In this document: positions 47,120-58,239 of the stretch, piece by piece
Layout of the letters: the number at the start of each line of letters is the position of its first letter
Position numbering within the stretch: the first letter of the stretch is position 1
NCBI RefSeq assembly: GCF_016919445.1
Contig: NZ_CP070356.1
Location: forward strand, 5,397,502 to 5,461,501
From: Pseudomonas sp. PDNC002
GTDB taxonomy: Bacteria; Pseudomonadota; Gammaproteobacteria; Pseudomonadales; Pseudomonadaceae
Direction of reading: 5' to 3'
DNA: 64,000 bases
Made by a program: the position numbers and the translations under genes
Notes under the pieces: model-generated
Told to the model about the DNA's origin: nothing
Database searches by the model: none
Seen by the model: only the letters and a program-made list of their open reading frames with translations

Positions 47120-47575
47120 TCACGCGCCGGCGGCCACGGTGCCCGGGGGCAGCAGCGCACGACCATAGCCTTCGATGAACTCCACCGGCATGCGCTTGGG
47201 CTTGCCCGTGGAAAGCTCGATGCAGACGAAAGTGGTCTGTGCGCGCAGCAGCGTCAGGGCGTCGGCGGGGCGCACCAACTGGAAGTGACGGGTCATTTTC
47301 AGGCGCTGATCGGACTCGACGATCCAGGTCGCCAGCTGCAACTGGTCGCCCTCGTAGGCGGCGGCGAGGTAGTCCACTTCGTGACGAACCACGGCCATGG
47401 CGCGGTCCAGCCGGCGGTACTCGGCCAGGTCCAGCCCGAGTTTCTGCGAATGCCGCCAGGCGCAACGCTCCAGCCAGCTGACGTAGACCGCGTTATTGGC
47501 GTGGCCGAGGCCATCGATGTCGTCGGGCTTGACCTCGATGTCGATGACGAACGGGTCGGGCAACTGCCAACTCAT
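47120..47575 (-). CDS. Acyl-CoA thioesterase (YbgC/4HBT hot-dog family)
   Basis: A 151-residue single hot-dog-fold protein. The catalytic-type segment DDIDGLGHANNAVYVSWLER is intact. It should hydrolyse an acyl-CoA thioester in the cytoplasm; chain preference unknown. ATG 47575 overlaps the eda stop as ATGA, so the two are translated together. Confidence 0.9.
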   Translation of the reverse strand: MSWQLPDPFVIDIEVKPDDIDGLGHANNAVYVSWLERCAWRHSQKLGLDLAEYRRLDRAMAVVRHEVDYLAAAYEGDQLQLATWIVESDQRLKMTRHFQLVRPADALTLLRAQTTFVCIELSTGKPKRMPVEFIEGYGRALLPPGTVAAGA

Positions 47576-48222
47576 GAAGCATGCTCCAGGCTTGCGGCCA
47601 GCGTGCGTGCTTCGCTGGCCAGTTGAGTGATCTGATCCCAGGCGCGGGCGCGTACCAGGCTGGGCGGTGCGATCCAGGTGCCGCCAACGCAGGCGACATT
47701 GGGCAAGCGCAGGACGTTGAGCAGGTTTTCCTGGGTAATGCCGCCGGTTGGGCAGAAGCGGATGCCGGCGAACGGCGCCTTCAGGCTCTTGAGCATCTTG
47801 ATCGCGGCGTTGCCGTCGGCAGGGAAGAGCTTCAGCGAGCGGTAGCCATACTCCAGCGCGACCAGCACTTCGGAAGGCGTCATCACGCCCGGCAGGAAGG
47901 GCATCTTCGCATCTTCCGCGGCAGCCACCAGGCGCGGTGTGCAACCGGGACTGACGGCGAACTGCGCGCCGGCATCGCGGGCTTCCTGGAATTGCTCGGT
48001 GTGAATCAAGGTGCCGGCGCCGAGGATCATCTCCGGCAGCTCGCGACGGATCGCCGCGACGGCATCCAGGGCCTGGGGCGTGCGCAGCGTGACTTCCAGC
48101 ACCCTCACGCCGCCATCGTAGAGCGCGCGGGCAAGGTCGCCCGCCAGCGCCACATCATCGATCACCAGCACAGGCATGACCGGGCGCGCCTGCTGCAACA
48201 CCCAATCCATCGACAGACTCAT
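47572..48222 (-). CDS. eda: 2-dehydro-3-deoxy-6-phosphogluconate aldolase (KDPG aldolase paralogue)
   Basis: A 216-residue class I aldolase. The Schiff-base Lys in YRSLKLFPADGNAA, Glu in VLEVTLRTPQALDA and the phosphate loop GIRFCPTGGIT are present. The start ATG 48222 has GGGGGAA upstream. In Pseudomonas the main Entner-Doudoroff eda lies with zwf and pgl; this copy beside a thioesterase and dusC is the PA3131-type second gene and may act on KDPG or a related keto-acid. Confidence 0.87.
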   Translation of the reverse strand: MSLSMDWVLQQARPVMPVLVIDDVALAGDLARALYDGGVRVLEVTLRTPQALDAVAAIRRELPEMILGAGTLIHTEQFQEARDAGAQFAVSPGCTPRLVAAAEDAKMPFLPGVMTPSEVLVALEYGYRSLKLFPADGNAAIKMLKSLKAPFAGIRFCPTGGITQENLLNVLRLPNVACVGGTWIAPPSLVRARAWDQITQLASEARTLAASLEHAS

Positions 48223-48344
48223 GCGTTCCCCCAAACGGCCACCCGCGTGCGCAAGACCTCGCGCCCAGGCCGGGGCGGCCGGAAATGCTCAAAAGTCTAC
48301 GCCAGGCCGCCAGGCCTGACGACCCGCAACGGGCCATCATGGAA

Positions 48345-48377
48345 CGATAACGGCGGCTTTTAGCCGCCGTTATCAGG
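48345..48377 (-). terminator. Stem-loop after the hydrolase gene
   Basis: GATAACGGCGGC and GCCGCCGTTATC form a perfect 12-base stem with a five-base loop, 15 bases past the hydrolase stop. There is no T run, so termination is likely but not certain. Confidence 0.6.
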
Positions 48378-48389
48378 TTGGTGAATGGC

Positions 48390-49229
48390 TCAGGAGGCCA
48401 GCGCCAGGGGGAACGGCCCCTCGACCTCTTCCAGCAGTTGCAGGATTGCGTCGGTAACCGCTGCGTCCGCCAGCACGCGATGATGTCCGCCCGCAGGCAG
48501 GCGCAGAAGGCGACTACGCGGCCAGGCCTCGTGAATGGCGGCGGACTCGCTCACCCGCACGTACCTGTCGTCCTCGGCGTGGACCACCAGGCCGGGAAAG
48601 TCCAGTTGGTAGTGCGCGACGTCCAACTGCTTGGCCGCTATGCCCGCACGCCTTTCGATCATGCGGATGAACCGCGAGCGCGCCACCGGCGGCAACCCGA
48701 CCATCCTGGAGAAGCCTCGCAGGACGCCGAGCACGTTGCTCGGGGCGCCGACAGTCACCAACGTCTCGGTGCGCAAGCCCATCTGTGTGGCCAACAGCGC
48801 ACTGGCCCCGCCCATGGAATGGCCAATCACTGCGCGCAGCGGCGGCAGCTCGCCAGCGGCCTCCAGCAGCGCGCGAGCGAACAGCACGATGTCTGCCTCC
48901 TGGCCGGGCGACCGACCGTGCCCGGGTCCGTCGAGGGCAATCACGCCGTAACCGGCGCCCACCAGTTTCTCGATCAAGGTGGCGAACTGAGTCGGCCGCC
49001 CTTCCCAGCCGTGCATCAGCAGCACCGCCGGACCTTCCCCCCAGCGCAGCGCGGAAAGGCCGAAACGCAAGGTGACACGCTCGGAACTGGCCAGCAACGG
49101 CAGTTCCCAATCGCGCGGCGCGTACTCATTCGGCGTCACGAACAGCTGACGCATGCGCTCCGCCGCCCACTTCGGCGCAACGCGCCCCAGGGTGGCATTG
49201 ATTCCACGAATCCAGCTCAGACTGCCCAT
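48390..49229 (-). CDS. Alpha/beta-fold hydrolase
   Basis: A 279-residue serine hydrolase. The triad is visible: Ser in VIGHSMGGASAL, Asp in VVHAEDDRYV and His in PAGGHHRVL; LLMHGWEGR is the oxyanion strand. Start ATG 49229 is chosen because GGAGG lies nine bases upstream; a GTG three codons earlier abuts that box. Substrate unknown. It follows the tetR gene by 14 bases, so it is a likely target of that repressor. Confidence 0.9.
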   Translation of the reverse strand: MGSLSWIRGINATLGRVAPKWAAERMRQLFVTPNEYAPRDWELPLLASSERVTLRFGLSALRWGEGPAVLLMHGWEGRPTQFATLIEKLVGAGYGVIALDGPGHGRSPGQEADIVLFARALLEAAGELPPLRAVIGHSMGGASALLATQMGLRTETLVTVGAPSNVLGVLRGFSRMVGLPPVARSRFIRMIERRAGIAAKQLDVAHYQLDFPGLVVHAEDDRYVRVSESAAIHEAWPRSRLLRLPAGGHHRVLADAAVTDAILQLLEEVEGPFPLALAS

Positions 49230-49243
49230 TTTCCGCACCCTCC

Positions 49244-49783
49244 TCAGATCACCGCTTTCTTCGCGGCACGCAAGACACGATCGGACAGGTCGCCATCACC
49301 CAGAGCCCGGGCCAGCGCCAATCCACCAATCATCAGGGCCATGTCGCTGAGCACCGTGTCGATCTCCTCCGGGCGCCCGGCCAATGCCGCGACCATCAAC
49401 TCCACATGTTCTTCCAGGGTCTGCCGGAAGGCCTCCGGCAGGTTAGCCACCTCGTTCAGCGAGCTGGGGATCGGGCAGCCTTCGTCCTCGCTGTCGCGGT
49501 GCTTGCGCGACAGGTAGAACTGCGCGGTGAGCGCACGGCGCTCGGCGAAGCTCAATTGCGGATCGAAGCGCTTGAGTCCTTCCCGGCGCTTGGCGAGCAA
49601 CTGGCGGAACGCCTCCAGCATCAGCGCGTCCTTGCTCTCGAAGTGCGCGTAGAAACCACCGACAGTCAGCCCTGCGGCCGACATCACCTCGCCCACGCTG
49701 GGCCCCACCGGCCCGCGCTGGAGCAATGCGCTGGTGGCGGCAGACAGGATGCGTTCACGGGTCTGGGCTTTCTTGTCGCTCAT
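49244..49783 (-). CDS. TetR family repressor
   Basis: A 179-residue TetR protein. N-terminal helix-turn-helix (SVGEVMSAAGLTVGGFYAHFESKDAL, with GGFYAHF in the recognition helix) and a C-terminal ligand domain. It sits directly upstream of the hydrolase gene, with a palindrome 20 bases before its start, so it probably represses itself and the hydrolase gene. Confidence 0.93.
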   Translation of the reverse strand: MSDKKAQTRERILSAATSALLQRGPVGPSVGEVMSAAGLTVGGFYAHFESKDALMLEAFRQLLAKRREGLKRFDPQLSFAERRALTAQFYLSRKHRDSEDEGCPIPSSLNEVANLPEAFRQTLEEHVELMVAALAGRPEEIDTVLSDMALMIGGLALARALGDGDLSDRVLRAAKKAVI

Positions 49784-49803
49784 GACGGGCCTCTCGCTAA
49801 AAA

Positions 49804-49833
49804 TATTATGGAGAGAATATTATTCTCATAATA
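49804..49833. promoter_or_regulatory. Nested palindrome, candidate TetR operator
   Basis: Outer arms TATTATG and CATAATA enclose a second palindrome AGAATA-T-TATTCT (49814-49826). It is 21 bases upstream of the tetR start and is far more AT-rich than its surroundings. Confidence 0.6.
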
Positions 49834-49890
49834 AAAATCAGCAAGCGAAAAGCGCGACCGTTGATCGGGTGGGAATTTATTCGGAGGGAG

Positions 49891-49926
49891 AAAAACAAAA
49901 GGGCCACTGAAAAACTCAGTGGCCCT
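49891..49926 (-). terminator. Terminator of the Ala/Glu tRNA cluster
   Basis: GGGCCACTGA and TCAGTGGCCC with a five-base loop, followed on the minus strand by TTTTGTTTTT. Confidence 0.92.
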
Positions 49927-49950
49927 ATAGGCATCGCAGAGCGATAAAAA

Positions 49951-50026
49951 TGGCGTCCCCTAGGGGACTCGAACCCCTGTTACCGCCGTGAAAGGGCGGT
50001 GTCCTAGGCCACTAGACGAAGGGGAC
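49951..50026 (-). tRNA. tRNA-Glu (TTC)
   Basis: 76 bases with CCA encoded. Acceptor stem GTCCCCT/AGGGGAC, anticodon TTC in CCTTTCAC. Last gene of the four-tRNA transcript. Confidence 0.97.
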
Positions 50027-50084
50027 ATATCCTTCGAAGAAACCCACCGGTCGGTGGATTCTGGCTTCATCCCGATTGGGAATT

Positions 50085-50160
<76 letters not shown>

Positions 50161-50204
50161 AGATGACTCTGGCTGACGACGCGAACGCATCGTCGCTGGA
50201 ATAG

Positions 50205-50280
50205 TGGCGTCCCCTAGGGGACTCGAACCCCTGTTACCGCCGTGAAAGGGCGGTGTCCTAGGCCACTAGACGAAGGGGAC
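50205..50280 (-). tRNA. tRNA-Glu (TTC)
   Basis: Identical in sequence to the copy at 49951-50026, CCA encoded. Confidence 0.97.
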
Positions 50281-50332
50281 GCAAAACCTTCGATTTCGGA
50301 CTTGCCAGGACAGGCAAGTCTTACTGGTAATT

Positions 50333-50408
<76 letters not shown>

Positions 50409-50474
50409 AAAGTACCGCTGGATCTATCGTTCCGCTTCGCTCTGTCAATTCAGTTCGTCGCTGGAACGGGGCGC

Positions 50475-50503
50475 ATCTTAGGGGTGAGGCGAACCCCTGT
50501 CAA
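50475..50503 (-). promoter_or_regulatory. Sigma-70 promoter of the Ala/Glu tRNA cluster
   Basis: TTGACA, 17 bases, TAAGAT, then the discriminator GCGCCCC, identical to that of the Val/Asp/Asp operon. An AT-rich stretch just upstream (50504-50540) could be an UP element. The rest of the 50409-50689 gap holds the gltX terminator and nothing else I recognise. Confidence 0.9.
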
Positions 50504-50636
50504 CAACATTTTTTCAGATTTATTATTTTTTTCTCCCACAGAACAATCACTTATGTGACCGGCCTGGTTTCCGCCCGGCAAAATCCGCAGCGTCCCCGCC
50601 CTCCTCCGGCACACGCCGCGCGGCCGGCACCGGCAT

Positions 50637-50674
50637 GCAAAAGGCCGGACGCTTCACAGCGGCCGGCCTTTTTC
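50637..50674 (-). terminator. Terminator of gltX
   Basis: AAAGGCCGG and CCGGCCTTT arms, followed on the minus strand by TTTTGC, 16 bases past the gltX stop. Confidence 0.85.
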
Positions 50675-50689
50675 AGTGTAGGAAAGAAC

Positions 50690-52174
50690 TCACGAGCCAA
50701 TGGCGTCGCGGATCTTTTCCCACTCCTTGGCTTCTTTCTTCGACGCGCCGCCCAGCAGCTCCAGGGCCTGGCGCAGGCGATAGCGCGACAGGTCGGCGCC
50801 GAGGATTTCCATGGCGTCGAGCACCGATACCGAGCTGGCCTGCCCGGTGATGGCCGGGAACATCAGCGGCATCACGTCACGCAGCTTGAGACCCAGATGC
50901 TCAGCCACCGCCTGGATGGTCGCGGTGATGCGGTCCTTTTCCCACTGGCGCAGCGCTTCGAGCTTCCACAGCACCAGTTGCAGCACCTGGCGAACCTGGG
51001 TGGCATCGAGCTTCTTGTGTTCGAACAGCTTGGCGTCCAGCTGCACGCCGCCGCTGAAGAAGAAGCCGGCCAGCGGAGCGATCTGGCTGAAGTTTTCCAC
51101 GCGGCCTTGCACGTGCGGGGCGATCTTCATCAGGTACTCGGGGTTGAGCGCCCACTTCTGCACTTCCTTCGCGAAGTCCTCGACGGACAGCTCGCGAATC
51201 CACTGGCCGTTCAGCCAGGAGAGCTTCTCGATGTCGAAGATCGGCCCGCCCAGGGACACGCGGGACAGGTCGAAGTGCTCGATCATCTCCGCCAGGCTGA
51301 ACTTCTCGCGCTCGTCGGGCATGGACCAGCCCATGCGGCCGAGGTAGTTCAGCAGCGCCTGGGGCAGCAGGCCCATGCGCTCGTAGAAGGTGATGGAGGT
51401 GGGGTTCTTGCGCTTGGACAGCTTGCTCTTGTCCGGGTTACGCAGCAGCGGCATGTAGCAGAGCACCGGCTGTTCCCAGCCGAAGTACTCGTACAGCTTG
51501 ATCAGCTTGGGCGCCGAGGGCAGCCACTCTTCGCCACGCAGGACGTGGGTGATGCCCATCAGGTGGTCGTCGACCACGTTGGCGAGGAAGTAGGTGGGCA
51601 GGCCGTCAGCCTTCATCAGCACCTGCATGTCCATGCGGTCCCACGGGATTTCGACGTCACCACGGAGCATGTCCGGCACCACGCAGACACCCTCGGTCGG
51701 CACCTTCATACGCACCACGTGGGATTCGCCGGCGGCGATGCGCTTGGCCGACTCTTCCTTCGGGAGGTGCATGCAATGGCCGTCGTAGCGCGGGGTTTCC
51801 TTGCGCGCCTGTTGCTCGGCACGCAGCGCGTCGAGGCGCTCGGAGGAGCAGAAGCAGGGGAAGGCGTGGCCTTTCTCGACCAACTCTTCGCTGTACTGCT
51901 TATAGATGGCACCACGCTCGCTTTGGCGATACGGGCCATGCGGGCCGCCGACGTCCGGGCCTTCGTCCCACTCGATGCCCAACCAGCGCAGCGCGTCGAA
52001 GATCTGCTGTTCCGATTCGCGGGTCGAACGCACCTGGTCGGTGTCCTCGATGCGCAGAATGAACTGACCGCCATGCTGGCGGGCGAAGCAGAGGTTGAAC
52101 AGCGCGATATACGCGGTGCCGACGTGCGGGTCGCCGGTGGGAGACGGCGCGATACGGGTGCGGACTGTGGTCAT
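50690..52174 (-). CDS. gltX: Glutamyl-tRNA synthetase
   Basis: A 494-residue class I synthetase charging tRNA-Glu. The HIGH motif reads [13 protein letters not shown] and the KMSKS motif reads KLSKRKNP. The start [14 protein letters not shown] is the family start; an ATG seven codons earlier is less likely. It lies upstream of two tRNA-Glu genes on the same strand but is separated from them by its own terminator and the tRNA promoter. Confidence 0.97.
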   Translation of the reverse strand: MTTVRTRIAPSPTGDPHVGTAYIALFNLCFARQHGGQFILRIEDTDQVRSTRESEQQIFDALRWLGIEWDEGPDVGGPHGPYRQSERGAIYKQYSEELVEKGHAFPCFCSSERLDALRAEQQARKETPRYDGHCMHLPKEESAKRIAAGESHVVRMKVPTEGVCVVPDMLRGDVEIPWDRMDMQVLMKADGLPTYFLANVVDDHLMGITHVLRGEEWLPSAPKLIKLYEYFGWEQPVLCYMPLLRNPDKSKLSKRKNPTSITFYERMGLLPQALLNYLGRMGWSMPDEREKFSLAEMIEHFDLSRVSLGGPIFDIEKLSWLNGQWIRELSVEDFAKEVQKWALNPEYLMKIAPHVQGRVENFSQIAPLAGFFFSGGVQLDAKLFEHKKLDATQVRQVLQLVLWKLEALRQWEKDRITATIQAVAEHLGLKLRDVMPLMFPAITGQASSVSVLDAMEILGADLSRYRLRQALELLGGASKKEAKEWEKIRDAIGS

Positions 52175-52235
52175 GAAGGCTCTCGTGTGCAGCAATTCTT
52201 CGTGTGAAGCGGACAGCGCGCGACGGCGCGCGCGC

Positions 52236-53156
52236 TCATGGATGCGATGGTATCAGGCGGGCCGCCTTCGGCTCCAGCCAACGACCGGGATCGATGGGCA
52301 GGTTGTTGATCAGGAAATCGAGGAAAGCCTTCACCTTCATCGCCTGGAAGCGCCGCGACGGATAGACCGCGTAGAGTTCGCCGACCGGCAACTGGGTCTC
52401 CGGCAGCACCCGCACCAGTCGGCCGCTGGCCAATTGCTCGTCAACGATCAGCTCCGGCAGTGAGGCGATCCCCGCCCCTGCCAGCACGGCTTCACGGGCG
52501 AAGGTGATGTTATTGCACGACAGCACCCGGTGGCATGGCACGGTTTCCCCACGCAGCGGCCAGTAGCGTTGGGAATCGGCCTGTAACAGCACGGCACGGT
52601 GACCGGTCAGTTCCTCGACGGTTTCCGGGCGGCCATGCAGCGCCAGGTAGTCCGGGCTGGCGCACAGGCAGCGATTGGTGGTCAGCATGCGTCGGGCGAT
52701 CAGGGTCGAGTCCTCCGGCTGGCCGACCATGATGACGATATCCACGCCTTCCTCCAGCGGATCGACGTTGCGCGAAGTGAGTTCAACCTCGGCAGTGATC
52801 TGCGGATAAAGGTTCATGAAGTCGCCCAGCACCTTGGCCAGGTACATCTGGCCGAACTCGATGGGCGCGGTGATCCGCAACAATCCCGACGGCGCCTGCT
52901 GCAGCTGCATCACCGCCTGCTCGGCCTCGGCGAAGTCATGCATGATCTGCCGGCAGCGGTCGTAATACGCCTGGCCCACCTCGGTCAGGCGCAGCTTGCG
53001 CGTCGTGCGGTTGATCAGCCGCACGCCCAGGCGCTCTTCCAGCAGGGCGATACGCCGGCTCACCGTCGATTTCTGCATGCCCAGGCTTTGCGCCGCCTGG
53101 GTAAAACTGTGCAGCTCCACGACGCGAGTGAAGATCAGCGCATCATCCAGCCCCAT
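52236..53156 (-). CDS. LysR family regulator
   Basis: A 306-residue LysR protein. Helix-turn-helix [20 protein letters not shown] (residues about 17-36) then [20 protein letters not shown], and an effector domain of the CrgA/AaeR type. It is divergent from the HlyD-MFS efflux pair, with about 110 bases between, so it probably controls them. A PA3135-like gene. Confidence 0.92.
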   Translation of the reverse strand: MGLDDALIFTRVVELHSFTQAAQSLGMQKSTVSRRIALLEERLGVRLINRTTRKLRLTEVGQAYYDRCRQIMHDFAEAEQAVMQLQQAPSGLLRITAPIEFGQMYLAKVLGDFMNLYPQITAEVELTSRNVDPLEEGVDIVIMVGQPEDSTLIARRMLTTNRCLCASPDYLALHGRPETVEELTGHRAVLLQADSQRYWPLRGETVPCHRVLSCNNITFAREAVLAGAGIASLPELIVDEQLASGRLVRVLPETQLPVGELYAVYPSRRFQAMKVKAFLDFLINNLPIDPGRWLEPKAARLIPSHP

Positions 53157-53266
53157 GATTGTTCCCTATAAGCAACAAAGTTTCCGAAGTGTAGCGGCTA
53201 CGTGCCGCCACGGAACACTGTTACATTGGCAAACATTTTTTTGGCCAACCAAACGCTCGTTTACCT

Positions 53267-54301
53267 ATGCCCGCACAATTACAACGCCGCCTGACCGTGT
53301 TCTTCGTCATCCTCGCCGTGGTCGCCCTCGCCTTCCTGGCGCGCTGGTACTTCATCGGCCGCTTCGTCGAGACCACCGACAATGCCTACGTGCAGGGCGA
53401 GATCACCCGCATCGCCAGCCAGCTCGGCGCCCGCGTCGACGAGGTTCTGGTGCAGGACAACCAGCACGTGGAGAAAGGCCAGTTGCTGGTGAAACTGGAA
53501 GCCGCTGACTTCCAGCTCGCCCTGGACCGCGCCAAGGCCACCCTGGCCACCCGCGAGGCGGAATTGGAGCAGGCGCGCAGCAAGCTCAAGGGCCAGACCA
53601 GCATGATCGCGGCCAGCGCGGCCGACGTGAATGCCAGCCAGGCCACCCTTGGCCGCACCGAAGTCGATCTCGGTCGCGCCCAGGCACTGCGCAAGCCCGG
53701 CTATGTGTCGGAAGAACGCGTCACCACCCTGGCCGCCGACTCCAACGTCGCGCGCTCCCAGGTCGCCAAGGCCCAGGCTGATCTGCAGGCCCAGCGCGTA
53801 CAGCGCGAAACCCTGGGCACCGACGTCCAGCGCCTGCAAGCACAGATCGAGAGCGCCCGCGCCGATATCGCCCAGGCCGAGATCAATCTCGCCCGCACCG
53901 AGATTCACGCGCCGGTCAGCGGCCTGGTCGGCCAGCGCGGCGCCCGCGTCGGCCAATACGTGCAGGTCGGCAGCCCATTGCTGTCGCTGGTGCCGGACGA
54001 CGGCATCTGGGTCCAGGCCAACTTCAAGGAAACCCAGATCGGCAAGATGCGCCCCGGCCAGACCGCCAAGCTAGTGTTCGACTCCTTCCCCGACCAGCCC
54101 ATCGAGGGCCAGCTACAGAGCTTGTTCGCCGCCTCCGGCGCACAGTTCAGCCTGTTGCCGCCAGACAACGCCACCGGCAACTTCACCAAGGTCGTGCAGC
54201 GTATTCCGGTCAAGATCACCTTCGCCGACGACAACCCGCTCAAGGGCCTGATCCGCCCGGGCATGTCCGTCGAGGCCGAGGTCGAGCTGCGTGTCCGCTG
54301 A
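53267..54301 (+). CDS. HlyD/EmrA-type efflux periplasmic adaptor
   Basis: A 344-residue membrane-fusion protein. A membrane helix near the N-terminus (TVFFVILAVVALAFLARW), first lipoyl half (NAYVQGEITRIASQLGARVD), a helical hairpin of about 110 residues, second lipoyl half (IHAPVSGLVGQRGARVGQYV) and a beta-barrel. It links an inner-membrane MFS pump to an outer-membrane channel; no TolC-type gene is next to it. Its end overlaps the MFS start by 11 bases. Confidence 0.93.
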   Translation: MPAQLQRRLTVFFVILAVVALAFLARWYFIGRFVETTDNAYVQGEITRIASQLGARVDEVLVQDNQHVEKGQLLVKLEAADFQLALDRAKATLATREAELEQARSKLKGQTSMIAASAADVNASQATLGRTEVDLGRAQALRKPGYVSEERVTTLAADSNVARSQVAKAQADLQAQRVQRETLGTDVQRLQAQIESARADIAQAEINLARTEIHAPVSGLVGQRGARVGQYVQVGSPLLSLVPDDGIWVQANFKETQIGKMRPGQTAKLVFDSFPDQPIEGQLQSLFAASGAQFSLLPPDNATGNFTKVVQRIPVKITFADDNPLKGLIRPGMSVEAEVELRVR

Positions 54302-55850
54302 TGCCCTGGTGCGGCCGGTCGGGGAACCGACCCGCCGCGACTGGATCGCCGTGTTCAGCGCCATGCTCGGCGCCTTCATGGCGGTCCTCGACATCCAGAT
54401 CACCAACTCCTCGCTGAAGGACATCCAGGGCGCACTGGCCGCGACTCTGGAGGAAGGCTCGTGGATCTCCACCTCCTACCTGGTGGCAGAAATCATCATG
54501 ATCCCGCTCACCGCCTGGCTGGTGCAGCTGCTCTCGGCACGCCGGCTGGCGTGGATGATCTCGGTCGGGTTTCTGTTTTCCTCGCTGCTCTGCTCGTTCG
54601 CCTGGAACCTGGAGAGCATGATCGTGTTCCGCGCCATGCAGGGCTTCACCGGCGGTGCGCTGATTCCGCTGGCCTTCACCCTGGCGCTGATCAAGCTGCC
54701 GGAACACCACCGCCCCAAGGGCATGGCGCTGTTCGCCATCACCGCCACCTTCGCGCCCTCCATCGGCCCGACGCTGGGCGGCTGGCTGACCGAGAACTTC
54801 GGCTGGGAATACATCTTCTACATCAACATCCCACCAGGCCTGTTGATGATCGCCGGGCTGCTCTACGGCCTGGAGAAGAAGCCGCCGCACTGGGAACTGC
54901 TGAAAAGCACCGACTACGCCGGCATCGTCACCATGGCCATCGGCCTGGGCTGCCTGCAGGTATTCCTGGAAGAGGGCCACCGCAAGGACTGGCTGGAATC
55001 GAACCTGATCGTCAGCCTGGGCAGCATTGCTCTAGTCAGCCTGATCCTCTTCGTGATCCTGCAGACGTCACGGCCGAATCCGCTGATCAACCTGGGCATC
55101 CTGCGCAACCGCAACTTCGGGCTGTCGAGCATTTCCAGCATCGGCCTGGGGATGGGACTGTACGGTTCGATCTACGTGCTGCCGCTCTATCTCGCGCAGA
55201 TCCAGGGCTACAACGCCATGCAGATCGGCGAAGTGATCATGTGGATGGGCGTGCCGCAGCTGTTCCTCATTCCGCTGATTCCCAAGTTGATGAAGATCAT
55301 CGAGCCGCGCCTCCTCTGCGCCGTGGGCTTCGGCCTGTTCGGCATGGCGAGCTTCTTCTCCGGCGTGCTCAACCCGGACTTCGCCGGACCGCAGTTCAAC
55401 CAGATCCAGCTGCTGCGCGCCCTCGGCCAGCCGATGGTGATGGTCACCATCTCTCTCATCGCCACGGTCTACCTGCAGCCGCAGGATGCGGGCTCGGCTT
55501 CCAGCCTGTTCAACATCCTGCGCAACCTGGGCGGCGCCATTGGCATTGCGCTGCTGGCGACGTTGCTGGATAGCCGCGCCAAGGTCTACTACGACTACCT
55601 GCGCGAAGCGGTGGTGCCGGTGAACGGCGCCGTGGATGAGCGCCTGGCACAGCTGACTTCGCAGCTGGGAACGCAGCAGGCCGCGCTGGGCAAGATCAGC
55701 GAGATCGTCCACCAGCAGGCGGCAATCATGGCCTACAACGACGCCTTCCATGCCATCGGCATCGTGCTGGCAGTCAGCATGGTGGCGGTACTGCTGACGC
55801 GCCCGCTGCCGGCGGGCATGGGGGCTGGCGCGGGAGCCGGGGCGCACTAA
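54291..55850 (+). CDS. DHA2 family MFS multidrug transporter (EmrB-type)
   Basis: A 519-residue, 14-helix drug-proton antiporter. MLGAFMAVLDIQITNSSLKD is the EmrB/QacA helix-1 signature, and ITATFAPSIGPTLGGWLTEN is motif C. The start is GTG 54291 inside the end of the adaptor gene; the ATG at 54301 is in another frame. Together with the adaptor it forms an EmrAB-like pump, substrate unknown. Confidence 0.94.
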   Translation: MSADALVRPVGEPTRRDWIAVFSAMLGAFMAVLDIQITNSSLKDIQGALAATLEEGSWISTSYLVAEIIMIPLTAWLVQLLSARRLAWMISVGFLFSSLLCSFAWNLESMIVFRAMQGFTGGALIPLAFTLALIKLPEHHRPKGMALFAITATFAPSIGPTLGGWLTENFGWEYIFYINIPPGLLMIAGLLYGLEKKPPHWELLKSTDYAGIVTMAIGLGCLQVFLEEGHRKDWLESNLIVSLGSIALVSLILFVILQTSRPNPLINLGILRNRNFGLSSISSIGLGMGLYGSIYVLPLYLAQIQGYNAMQIGEVIMWMGVPQLFLIPLIPKLMKIIEPRLLCAVGFGLFGMASFFSGVLNPDFAGPQFNQIQLLRALGQPMVMVTISLIATVYLQPQDAGSASSLFNILRNLGGAIGIALLATLLDSRAKVYYDYLREAVVPVNGAVDERLAQLTSQLGTQQAALGKISEIVHQQAAIMAYNDAFHAIGIVLAVSMVAVLLTRPLPAGMGAGAGAGAH

Positions 55851-55885
55851 GAGCAGGAGCACAAGTCCCCTGCCATCTCAAAGCA

Positions 55886-56023
55886 CCTCTCCCCCGCCCT
55901 GGCTGCGAGCCCCGCTCCGAAGGGAGAGGGAGCTGCTCGGCGTTTCGGTTAATGCAAACCAAGCCGGCGAGCACCGAAATCCAAGAGCACTCGAGACAGT
56001 CCCCTCTCCCTGAAGGGAGAGGG
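55886..56023. repeat. Two CTCTCCC/GGGAGAG inverted repeats
   Basis: A stem with arms CCTCTCCC and GGGAGAGG occurs at 55886-55930 (longer loop) and at 56002-56023 (short loop). The second lies 15 bases past the uvrB stop. They look like copies of a common Pseudomonas intergenic hairpin and may end both convergent transcripts. Confidence 0.6.
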
Positions 56024-56037
56024 CGCTCCTTGACCGA

Positions 56038-58054
<2,017 letters not shown>

Positions 58055-58132
58055 GGGAACCTCGCGTTGGCGTGTGACGCTTCGGTCGCTAAAGCGTCTT
58101 ACCAGTCGAAAGCATGCGCGATCAACTCGCCG

Positions 58133-58160
58133 CCTGCCATAGAGGCCTATATAATACCGG
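58133..58160 (+). promoter_or_regulatory. Possible promoter of the aminotransferase gene
   Basis: TATAAT at 58150-58155 is a perfect -10 box about 85 bases upstream of the start; no good -35 element is seen. Confidence 0.35.
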
Positions 58161-58239
58161 CCCGTCGACGCATCCCCCAGCGCCGTGTGCGGGGGGGTAT
58201 GCAATTGCACTTCACTCCCGCCTTAGAGCTGCTGCCAAA

